A stretch of DNA of 35,777 bases from positions 1 through 35,777 of the forward strand of contig NZ_JAIWHV010000030.1 of NCBI RefSeq assembly GCF_020177375.1, given 5' to 3'. Below the pieces are notes generated by a model. That model was not told the origin of the DNA. It searched no databases and saw nothing but the letters and a program-made list of their open reading frames with translations. Of the stretch, positions 1-7,373 are shown in pieces. Source of the stretch: Saliphagus infecundisoli (GTDB lineage: Archaea > Halobacteriota > Halobacteria > Halobacteriales > Natrialbaceae). The first letter of the stretch is position 1. Each line of letters starts with the position of its first letter. The translations under genes and the position numbers were made by a program.

Positions 1-24
1 CGAGGAGATCACTAAACTTGAGGT

Positions 25-290
25 TGATTCTATTCTTAGTCAGCGGCAGGCGGGAGGCATCGTATGCGGTAGCTGTCGCTGATGTGGCTCGCGACCCGGC
101 CACTGACTGCCGCCAGTCCGGCACTCAACCTAGTGGGCCATTCACCACCTCTCGGACAGGTATTCGATAGATTGACACTATCAACTTGCGAGCAGTTGCG
201 ACGATCGTTTTCCGTGAGCCTATCTTTTCCACTAACCGTTCGTAGAACCGGCTCAGATACGCGTCTTTGCATGTATGGAATCTGACTGCA
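25..290 (-). pseudogene. Decayed IS110-family transposase 3' end
   Basis: This stretch has no usable reading frame but aligns without large gaps to the 3' end and downstream flank of the better preserved IS110 copy. The stretch near 168-255 matches 837-922, starting from a shared TAGATTGACA and running through a shared GTAGAACCG/ATAGAACCG block. The non-coding flank also matches, including an identical TGCGGTAGCTGTCGCT at 65-80 and 738-753. The two copies differ at roughly a third of positions, so this is an old relic of a related element, oriented on the minus strand. Its own 5' part is not in the window. Confidence 0.7.
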
Positions 291-596
291 CACACTGGAC
301 GAGATCCAACGTAACTAACTATCGTGAGCCGCGCTTCAAGATCCCGCCAGCTTCGTCCATTACTGCCACCTGTGCGTGCTGCTTGTGAATGCCAATTTCA
401 AGACGCATTATTTCTCACCGATGACAATCGAACGTGATGGCGACCTCGTATTCGACGATACGACCTCGATGTCAAAGATAGTGCGGACGTGCGAGGAACT
501 AACGTCGTATCTTACTCGTTGCAACGCGGTTTCGGAGGTGGCCGTCCTGCTGACCGGAACCGGTCTCGTGCCGCCCGAGGAGTTCACGCTTCACGT

Positions 597-615
597 ATGG
601 GAAAATCTGCTACCT
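597..615. repeat. Left 19-bp inverted repeat of the IS110 element
   Basis: ATGGGAAAATCTGCTACCT is the exact reverse complement of 2278-2296. It starts about five bases inside the break in the FAH-family gene. Confidence 0.85.
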
Positions 616-784
616 AAACGAAGCCAACCAGGACGCTTGATTCTTTCGCCCACCCAATCGATCGGCTTCTCTCAGTAGAAACCAACCGACAGCGAACCGA
701 TTTTCTCTTCACCACCGCTAGGCGGAAGGTATCTTATTGCGGTAGCTGTCGCTCAGACCGCCACCAACCGGCGGAGTCAGCTGA

Positions 785-1693
785 TTAGGCTGTCACACCG
801 GGTGGATCGTACACTTCTCCACGATCGAGCATATGGTAGATTGACACCAGCAGCTTCCGAGCGGTCGCCACCGCCGCCTTCTGTTTGTTCTTTCGGCGCT
901 CAATCCGGTGATAGAACCGACTCAGGTACTCGTCACCGACCGTATGAACCGCTGAGTGGACTGCTTGGACCAGCAGCCACCGTACCTTCCCAGGACCCTT
1001 CTTCGAGATGCTTCCCTCGAACCGCGAGTCGCCAGACTCGCGGATCACTGGATTCAATCCCACGTACCGCACTACCTCCTTGGCTCTGTCGAACCGCTCA
1101 ATCTCGCCGATCTCCGCGTAGACCACCAGCGCCGAGTACTGCGCGATACCCGGAATTGTCATCAGCAGCTGGGTCTCCTCCAGAGACCCAGCGCGTTCTT
1201 GGATCTGATCGTCGAGCTGCTCGATCTCCTCGGTCAACGTATCGATCACCGCAAGATACGACGACAACAGCTCGTCCCACGGTGCCGGAAGCGACAGCTC
1301 AGCAAGGAACTCACAACCCCTCACGTTCAACGGCTTCACCTCGTCGGTGATGCCATTATCCAGCAGGACCGAATGGATCTTATTGACGAAGCTTGTTCGC
1401 TCTTCGAGCAGGCTGATCCGGCCGCGCACAAGTGCGCGGCACTCCCGGATCTCGTTGGGTGGAACGTAGCTCTCGGGAACTGAACCCAACCAAAGCAGTC
1501 GAGACAGTTCCTTGGCGTCGATCCGATCGGTCTTCTTGTCGGTCTGAGCGATCGCCTTCAGCTTCGGCGGGTGTCCGACAACCACGTCCAGATACTCAGA
1601 CAGCATATCGTAGATGTAGAAGTAATTCGTCGTGGCTTCCAGCAAGGCTTTGCCGCCAGCGTATTGCTGGGCAATCTCTTCGAGGTCCGTGTT
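785..1693 (-). pseudogene. IS110-family transposase, main part lacking its N-terminus
   Basis: This is the body of a DEDD-type transposase/recombinase. It begins with NTDLEEIAQQYAGG at 1693 and ends with a YDPPGVTA tail. The KTDRIDAKELSR segment carries later acidic residues of the RuvC-like fold. The C-terminal Transposase_20 region includes LLMTIPGIAQYSALV and GLNPVIRESGDSRFEG. The first 29 residues, with the first catalytic Asp, lie 300 bases upstream at 1993-2079, and an in-frame TAG precedes this piece. Translation could start internally (TTG at 1645), but such a protein would lack the first catalytic Asp. Family assignment is secure. Confidence 0.85.
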
Positions 1694-1992
1694 CTAATGA
1701 TTCAGACACGCTCTGAAAGCTCGCTCAGAGATATATGGTTAGAAGACCGTTGCTGGCGGTCCTCAGGAAGCGTGAAACCGGTGGACCGGGGTTTATATGA
1801 TAAGGATCAAAACAGCCGTATTCAGGTGTGTAATGGGTGAATTCAGTAATCACTGATTCAACGAACGAAATTACGGTAATTATTACAGTAAACAGTAGAC
1901 TTGCTTAAATCGCCGTGCACTCGGTGTACGGCTCTCTTAGAGTGTGATTTCTCTTCCGCGAATTAACTTTCAAATCTTCTCTCGTCCATTAT
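1694..1992. mobile_element. 299-bp non-coding insert inside the IS110 transposase gene
   Basis: The transposase reads EEVRV up to 1993 and resumes with NTDLEE at 1693, so these 299 bases are foreign. The insert has no coding capacity and is AT-richer than the gene. Its ends are weakly inverted (CTAATG at the left, ATAATGG on the reverse complement at the right). It sits at the centre of a natural near-palindrome of the gene, GAGGTCCGTGT facing ACACGGACCTC. It looks like a MITE, but I see no clear target duplication and cannot name a parent element. Confidence 0.5.
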
Positions 1993-2079
1993 GACACGGA
2001 CCTCTTCAATCACGTCTCCGTCGTCGTTGCGGACGGCTACCTGAGCCTCCCGCTTGTGGATGTCGATTCCTAAGAACAT
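1993..2079 (-). pseudogene. N-terminal piece of the IS110 transposase
   Basis: From ATG at 2079 it encodes 29 residues starting MFLGIDIHKREAQVAV and ending EEVRV. The GIDIHK motif holds the first catalytic aspartate of the DEDD (RuvC-like) domain. It is separated from the body of the protein by the 299-bp insert and runs into stop codons inside it. Confidence 0.85.
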
Positions 2080-2083
2080 CTGC

Positions 2084-2277
2084 TCTCACTCCGGGGCACC
2101 GGTGCGTTGGATGAGATTCACGTATTCGGGCTTTCCTGGCTGGCGCCGCGAGCGCCAGCCAGGCTGGGACGCCCCACTCTCGGCTTCCTTCGCACTTGGA
2201 CCAGTCAGTTTCGCGCGGTCGAAACCACCGAAGCGTGCTCGGTCTCTCGTGCCCCATGCTTTGCCTTCACCCGGCTA
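2084..2277 (-). ncRNA. Candidate bridge-RNA region of the IS110 element (perfect hairpin at 2135-2163)
   Basis: The non-coding end upstream of the transposase holds a perfect 11-bp stem, CCTGGCTGGCG at 2135-2145 with CGCCAGCCAGG at 2153-2163, closed by a 7-base loop. IS110-family elements of the IS110 group express a structured bridge RNA from the end upstream of the transposase gene; in the IS1111 group it lies downstream. The hairpin and its place are seen directly; the RNA and its target and donor loops are inferred. The downstream end (597-784) is the alternative site. Confidence 0.35.
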
Positions 2278-2296
2278 AGGTAGCAGATTTTCCCAT
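2278..2296. repeat. Right 19-bp inverted repeat of the IS110 element
   Basis: AGGTAGCAGATTTTCCCAT is the exact reverse complement of 597-615. The FAH-family coding sequence resumes five bases further on, at 2302. Confidence 0.85.
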
Positions 2297-2474
2297 CGAG
2301 TCAGGATGGAGACCGAACGGTGATCGAAATCGAGGACATCGGAACGCTCACGAACGACGTCGAAACGGTGCTAACGTAGGACGCAGAGGCGGATACACTA
2401 CCTATCCTGCCGTGATGGAGCACGGTCATCAGAAATCGATGTGACGCTCCGAGCCCATTCATGTGCGGACATAG

Positions 2475-3347
2475 CTACAACTGGATCGTCTCGACCTCGT
2501 CCTCGATCCCGATGTATATCTTGTCGACTAAGTCGACGAATAGCCCGTGCTCCTGAGCGCCAGGAATCCTTGCCAGCGCTTCGGCACGCTCGACCGGTTC
2601 GTCGATGTTCCCGAAGTCGCAATCCAATATGAGGTTGCCGTTGGCCGTGAACAGCGGGCCGTCCTTCGTCTCCGCGTAGCGCAGCGATGGCTCACCGCCT
2701 TGGTCCATGACCCACTGTTTCGCCACCGTCCGGGATTCGGGCAGCACCGAGAGCGGAATCGGATGGTCAAGTGGATCAGCAGCCTTGTTCTCGTCGGTCG
2801 CGATGACGAGCCGCTCGGCTGCAGTGTCGATAACTTTCTCGCGGGCGTGGGATGCGCCGCCGCCTTTCACGACGTGAGGTGCATACGGGTTGTACTGGTC
2901 GGCCCCGTCGATCGCCACGTCGAGTGTTGTGATCTCGTCGAGGTTGACGAGCGGAATGTCCACCTCCTTCGCGAGTTCGTGTGACTGGAGGGACGTCGCG
3001 ACACCACGGACGTTCTCGAGCTCTCCCGTGTTGAGTTTCCAACCGATTGCGGCAATGGCCCAGGCGGTCGTACTGCCGGTGCCGAGTCCGACGTCCATTC
3101 CGGACTCGACAACATCAGCGGCCGCGTTGCCGCCTCGCCGTCGCGTGTCCATGAGCACGTCCTCCATAGAACTCTTGATCCGTTGCGGAGACGGAATCAC
3201 CCGAACGTGATCCCTGATTTCATCCTCGCTGAGCGAGATGTTGTGCTCCGCGAGTTCGTTCGTCGCTTTCTCAACGACGTCGTTCTCGTCTTCTGCCCAC
3301 ACACTGATGTCGTGGTCGCCGTCAATGTACTGGAACTGTTTGGCCAT
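2475..3347 (-). CDS. rpiA: Ribose-5-phosphate isomerase A with an N-terminal DUF1059-like domain
   Basis: This protein interconverts ribulose-5-phosphate and ribose-5-phosphate. Residues 60-290 form a complete RpiA with GLGTGST (87-93), the DGAD active-site motif (147-150), KGGGASHAREK (161-171, catalytic Glu170) and ATDENK. The canonical DGADE reads DGADQ here. Residues 1-52 are an extra domain resembling the small DUF1059 family, which raises the length from about 230 to 290 residues. The ATG at 3347 lies 17 bases after gndA, so the two are probably co-transcribed. RpiA function is well supported; the role of the extension is unknown. Confidence 0.9.
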   Translation of the reverse strand: MAKQFQYIDGDHDISVWAEDENDVVEKATNELAEHNISLSEDEIRDHVRVIPSPQRIKSSMEDVLMDTRRRGGNAAADVVESGMDVGLGTGSTTAWAIAAIGWKLNTGELENVRGVATSLQSHELAKEVDIPLVNLDEITTLDVAIDGADQYNPYAPHVVKGGGASHAREKVIDTAAERLVIATDENKAADPLDHPIPLSVLPESRTVAKQWVMDQGGEPSLRYAETKDGPLFTANGNLILDCDFGNIDEPVERAEALARIPGAQEHGLFVDLVDKIYIGIEDEVETIQL

Positions 3348-3364
3348 AGTCGTCTCGTATGATG

Positions 3365-4381
3365 TCAGTCTTCGTCATCCACGGACCCGACTGTGTCCAT
3401 GTGGTCGTCTTCCCGTTCGAGCGTCCGTCTCGATTCGTTCGTTACCCGGCCGGTTCTGCGCTCTTCTCGGATATGTTCGTCCTCACCAAAGGGATGGGTT
3501 CCGAAGCCGTGGCGCATGGCCGCGATGGCTTTGTAGGCGTGTTGCTGATTTCCTCTGGATTTGAACAACTCGATCACTGACTGCGAGATTACCGGGATAG
3601 GTGTTTCACCCTTGAACGCCTCCTGGACCAACCAGTTGACCTCGCCGGTGTCCTCGATGTAATTGGGAATCCCCTCGAAGTCCTGCTCATGTAACTGGTC
3701 GCGCATCAGCTCGACGAGCCAGCTCCGGATGACCGTCCCGTTCGACCAGTTGGTGAACACGTCGCCGAGGTCGAGTTCGAAGTCGCCCGCCTCCAAGAGT
3801 TCGACGCCCTCGGCGATCGACTGGAGCATCCCGAACTCGACGCCGTTGTGCACCAGCTTCACGAAGTGACCGCTTCCCGGCGGCCCCGTATGGAGGAGTC
3901 CGTCGTCGACAGAAAGTTCATCAAGTATCGGTTCGGCGGTCTCGAAGCCGTCGTTTCGCCCGCCAACCATAAACGCAGCACCGTCTCGCGCACCGGGGGG
4001 GCCGCCACTGGTTCCGGTATCGAGGAAGTAAATCCCCTCCTCCCACAGCCGCTCCTCGCGGCGCATCGAGTCTCGCCAGAAGGAGTTGCCGCCGTCCATA
4101 ACGACATCGCCCTCGTCGAGGTGGTCTTTCAGGTTTGCCAGTTCGTCATCGATGAGAGAGCCCGCGGGGAGTGAGAGGTAAATCACCCGTGGCGGGTCGA
4201 GCTTTGCTGCGAGGGTTTCGTATGCGCCGCCATCCAGGACGGTCACCCCCATTTCCGCTAGTTCCGGGCGGTCGCTCCGGTTCACCCCGACAACCTCGAT
4301 GTCCTTTTCGACGGCCTGTTTCGCCAGATTGCCGCCGATCGATCCAAGTCCGATGATGCCGAGTTCTGAGTTCATAGTCAT
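3365..4381 (-). CDS. gndA: 6-phosphogluconate dehydrogenase, decarboxylating
   Basis: It oxidises 6-phosphogluconate to ribulose-5-phosphate and CO2. The N-terminal Rossmann motif is GLGSIGGN (11-18). DGGNSFWRDS, TSGGPPGARDGAAFMVGG (substrate loop) and KLVHNGVEFGMLQ (catalytic Lys and Asn) follow in the expected order. At 338 residues it belongs to the short GndA class found in haloarchaea, here with a charged C-terminal tail. The start could be ATG 4381 or, two codons in, ATG 4375; the second gives the more usual N-terminus. It heads an operon with rpiA, and a broken azf lies upstream, which together define an oxidative pentose phosphate cluster. Confidence 0.93.
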   Translation of the reverse strand: MTMNSELGIIGLGSIGGNLAKQAVEKDIEVVGVNRSDRPELAEMGVTVLDGGAYETLAAKLDPPRVIYLSLPAGSLIDDELANLKDHLDEGDVVMDGGNSFWRDSMRREERLWEEGIYFLDTGTSGGPPGARDGAAFMVGGRNDGFETAEPILDELSVDDGLLHTGPPGSGHFVKLVHNGVEFGMLQSIAEGVELLEAGDFELDLGDVFTNWSNGTVIRSWLVELMRDQLHEQDFEGIPNYIEDTGEVNWLVQEAFKGETPIPVISQSVIELFKSRGNQQHAYKAIAAMRHGFGTHPFGEDEHIREERRTGRVTNESRRTLEREDDHMDTVGSVDDED

Positions 4382-4657
4382 GTTCGTGTTCCAGATGCAA
4401 TTGCTGTTGTGCCGCGGCCCGTCCGGTGGGTTTACCCTCTCACCACCGGCATAGTTCGTATATCAACGTCACAGCCAATAAGTCCCACTGCCCGATTCCA
4501 CACACTCGATAGGTCGCGGACGGGCACTATGGAGGTTGATCCCTCATCGCGCGGAGTCGCGTGTTCGAACCGGCGGCACTGATTCATTGGTCTCAGCTGG
4601 CTCTATCTCAGTTACGTGGCCGTTGTTGTGAGATGGGACAAGGTTTTGTAAAGTGGA

Positions 4658-5872
4658 CTACTCAGCGAGCGTCTCCGCCGCGTTATCGCGTGGTTCGTAG
4701 CCAATCGCTCGCATCGTCTCGGTTATCGAATAAAACTGTTCGTCGTTTCGCGATACCGCGTTAACCGTCACTGAGGATTCCGATAGGTCGACTGTCGCCG
4801 CTTTCCGATGGATATCCTGGCAGTTGCGGGGGCTCAGCCATGTCGATCGAGCGAACCGGCTTTACTCGGCTCGACATCCTCTCCTGTGTTGTCACGGAGA
4901 TCGTTCTCGTCCATGTACCAGCCGATTGCGGACGTTGAAGACTTCGAGGCTGTGGACGTCAGCTTGACATCCTCATCGTCGTGAACGACGAGAATTCCTT
5001 CGTGGGGCGTCGGGCCGATCCCGACGTCCTCGAAGGCAACGTCCCGCCCGGCGGTCGGACGGTACCGGGTTTGTGCGTGATACGTCGGGCCTCTGAGAGG
5101 CGTTAGATGCATGGGTATCCGCTTGCACCGCACAGGCCGTGCCATCGACCCGACTCGGACGCCAATCCGAGTCTCGCATCGGGCAGGCTCGCGTTTGTGA
5201 TGACGGAGGAACGCCGAATCTCCTCCACGTTTCCCGAACGAGGGAGACTCATAACCGAGACTAGAAGGCCTCCGTGCGGTTGCGACACGAAGCGTACGCG
5301 ATTCACGCCCGTGAGCAAATCTTCGATTTGCAATGCCCATCAGAACGCACGCGTTCTGAGGACGGCCGTGAACGGCGAGACTCTCTCGCTGATTAAAGAT
5401 AGTAGTTCGCCAGTCCTTCACAGGCGATCTTACTGACGCCGTAGAAGGAGTCCGGTCGCGTCGGATCATCGGGATCGACCGTACGAGCGTCACCGATGGT
5501 CATACTCTTGGGATTGGTTGGATCGGCAGCGTTGTACGTGCCGACTGCATGGTTCGAACTTACGAACACGACGCGGTCGATTCCATTCTCGACTGCCGCG
5601 TCGAGAACGTTCTTCGTTCCCTGGACGGTGAGATCGACGACGGTGTCCCAGTCGGTGTCTGGCGAGGACGCACCGGCGAGGTGAATGACCGTATCGACGT
5701 TGTCGAGTTTTTCTCGCACTTCGTCGGGATCCGTGACGTCGAGGGTCTCACTGTCCACATCCTCGTGCTCCGAGTGGGTGAATAGAACGATATCGTGCTC
5801 TTCATCATCGAACGCGCCCAATAGCTCTCGACCGACGTTCCCCGCTGCGCCCGTCAGTCCGATTCGTGCCAT
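4658..5872 (-). pseudogene. azf: Glucose-6-phosphate dehydrogenase (Azf type), interrupted and frameshifted
   Basis: The intact gene would encode the NAD-dependent, SDR-family glucose-6-phosphate dehydrogenase known from Haloferax. The first part (5872 down to about 5398) has TGAAGNVG, the VVFVSSNHAVG strand and the catalytic SFYGVSK. A 437-bp insert follows. The gene resumes with ADVHSLEVFNVR, shifts frame by one base near 4930 (IGWYMDENDLRD), shifts again near 4865, and ends with NDEQFYSITETMRAIGYEPRD and TAG at 4658. At least two frameshifts plus an insertion make it non-functional. It probably formed one pathway unit with gndA and rpiA. Confidence 0.8.
4961..5397 (-). mobile_element. Non-autonomous IS200/IS605 (TnpB-type) element in azf
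   Basis: It interrupts azf exactly between the codons for ANYY and ADVHS. The end at 4961 reads, on the minus strand, GAGGATGTCAA behind a small hairpin (TCGTC/GACGA near 4978-4994), which resembles the right end of haloarchaeal IS1341/TnpB-type elements. The insert has no intact tnpA or tnpB. Such internally deleted derivatives have been called PATEs in haloarchaea. There is no target duplication, as expected for this superfamily. Confidence 0.6.
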
Positions 5873-5901
5873 CAATAGCACCAACGACTGTGAAGGGTAT
5901 A

Positions 5902-6340
5902 TTAGTCGCCCCCGTTTCGATACATTCCCTTGTGGAGCGTCCAATCGTACTGCTCGTACCGGACGCGTAGATGGTCCCTTTCGTCAATGACGTCGTACAG
6001 TTCGAGGAACTTGTAGATGCCACGTCGCCTGCCGAAGTCCCCACGAGAGGAAAGAAAGAGCCGCGTGATCCAGACCTCGCCGGCGTCACGGTCGTACGTC
6101 GATGATTGTTGGAGAAACGATCGCTTGTACTCGTGTCGAGTTCACTGCCGAGACTACTCGCTGTGTATGCAGTAATCGGCGGACAGCTCTCGGCACCACG
6201 GTTAGCGCGAAGTGGATGCGCGGGTCGACCTCAGGCACACAATGTTCGCGTTCGAAGGCCCTCGGGAACGGGCGAGGAACGTATCCGAGCTCGTACTTCC
6301 ACTTTGACGACCGGAGAATCCTGTGTTCGACCCCCTTTCA
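5902..6340 (-). pseudogene. DUF547-family protein, frameshifted
   Basis: Reading across frames gives a DUF547 protein. HRILRSSKWKYELGYVPRPF leads to EVDPRIHFAL, then a shift gives NRGAESCPPITAYTASSLGS (the family's conserved Cys-Pro segment). Another shift gives EVWITRLFLSSRGDFGRRRG and a C-terminus YEQYDWTLHKGMYRNGGD ending at 5902. At least two frameshifts are present and the N-terminal end fades out near 6340. It lies 29 bases upstream of azf on the same strand and may once have been in the same operon. The biochemical role of DUF547 is not known. Confidence 0.7.
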
Positions 6341-6614
6341 GTATCTCAAGTCGACGGATCAATCGATTTTCCGTCTGGCGATTTCTTCATTCATCATCAA
6401 TCAAGTTAGTAGACGATGCGTAGACTGTCACGCATGGAGAGGATATCAAACCGAATTCCACCAGTATCAGTCGTGGGGGCCAGGGTTATACTGCTTTGGC
6501 TACGGTGGCCAAGCTCCTACCAAAGGCGAATTTCCTCTGTGAGGCCCCGAAATCAAAATGTGTGAAAAACTATTATCTAATGAAAAACGCCAGACAGGAA
6601 AATAATGAGATTGA

Positions 6615-6845
6615 GTTGAGCAGGTACTGAAAGTAGGGTCCAATGAAACCGGCTATCTCCACCATAAGGTCCGCTATTCGTTGCGTATCTTAGAAGAGGA
6701 AGATCCGATCGAACCGTCAAGCCAGGGTGCAATTACAACCGATCGTACTATGACATCTGTCACCGATCTCGATGAGAAATTCATTGGCATCGTGGAGATA
6801 CTTCAAGAGATGAAGATTGACAGTATCACCGAGACCACCGAATAG
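6615..6845 (+). pseudogene. C-terminal fragment of an unrecognised winged-helix-like protein
   Basis: A 76-codon open frame without a start, beginning VEQVLKVGSNETGYLHHKVR and ending KIDSITETTE at TAG. The first half looks like the recognition part of a winged helix, and the second half could form a coiled coil. The upstream half is missing. I cannot name the family. The MITE at 6878-7076 follows 25 bases after its stop. Confidence 0.45.
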
Positions 6846-6869
6846 GTCGCGAAGAAAGGTCCTCCATTG

Positions 6870-7084
6870 GTCTGATCTGCTCTATTGAATAGACTTTTTT
6901 CAGGGATTAGGATGAAGTAAATTGTAGCGTAGGAGGATTTCTGAAATTCCTTTGATAGTGTACTAATCTACTGCGCGGGACAGATGGAAGAGTGATTGGA
7001 AAGAGTCTGCCGTACAACTCCTCGGAAGTGTTCTTAGCACACCTATCCCAACGCCCTACCCCTATTCAACAGAGCAGTCTGATC
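6870..7084. mobile_element. 199-bp MITE with 15-bp inverted ends and 8-bp target duplication
   Basis: The ends TGCTCTATTGAATAG (6878-6892) and CTATTCAACAGAGCA (7062-7076) are inverted repeats with one mismatch. They are flanked by a perfect 8-bp direct repeat GTCTGATC at 6870-6877 and 7077-7084. The 199-bp body has no coding capacity. The same end sequence, TGCTCTATTGAA, recurs at 11591 and 13187 in this window, so a mobilising transposase of that family is probably present elsewhere in the cell. Confidence 0.85.
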
Positions 7085-7373
7085 GTCATTTTCAGGACAC
7101 CACTGACCGATTCCGCGGCTGGTTCCATTACCATAAGGTATGTTTTAAGAGATAAATATTATCATCCTGCATGCAATAGTCTGGATTGCGATGACTGATT
7201 CAGAGTCAGTACGCCAGGACACTCATCCCAGTGGGACATGGGATGATATCAAAGAACTACCGCCGAGTGCGAAACTGGTCGCGAAAGTTCTCGACCATAA
7301 TGAGACGATGACTCAACAAACGATTGCAGAGGAGACGCTCTTACCCGATCGGACTGTCAGATATGCTCTAAGC

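Larger units (their letters stand above)
597..2296 (-). mobile_element. IS110-family insertion sequence with subterminal inverted repeats and an internal insert
   Basis: A perfect 19-bp inverted repeat (597-615 and 2278-2296) bounds a unit with a minus-strand IS110 transposase. The interrupted host gene resumes at 2302 and breaks at about 592, so the true ends lie 4-5 bases outside the repeats, making them subterminal. Subterminal repeats are described for the IS1111 group of IS110. Without the 299-bp insert the element is about 1.4 kb, a normal size. There is no obvious target duplication beyond one or two bases. Because the transposase is split, this copy is probably immobile unless helped in trans. 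Confidence 0.8.
376..2379 (+). pseudogene. Fumarylacetoacetate hydrolase-family gene, C-terminal part, split by an IS110 element
   Basis: Two pieces of one gene flank the IS110 element. The first (376-592) encodes the region containing the family-typical LLTGTGLVPPEEFTL stretch. The second (2302-2379) resumes in frame with QDGDRTVIEIEDIGTL and ends at TAG. Joining them restores the usual C-terminus of haloarchaeal FAH-family enzymes, which cleave or isomerise acyl-pyruvate-type substrates in sugar-acid or aromatic catabolism. The N-terminal two thirds of the gene, including the metal-binding site, are missing upstream, so the gene was already incomplete apart from the insertion. Family assignment rests on the C-terminal motif only. 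Confidence 0.75.

Noticed and set aside
802-1483. Overlapping plus-strand frames within the IS110 transposase
   Set aside because: They are antisense shadows of a well-matched transposase.
4834-5493. 219-codon minus-strand frame as a single protein
   Set aside because: Its end (IGWYMDENDLRD) belongs to azf and the rest is the inserted element, so it is a chimera, not a gene.
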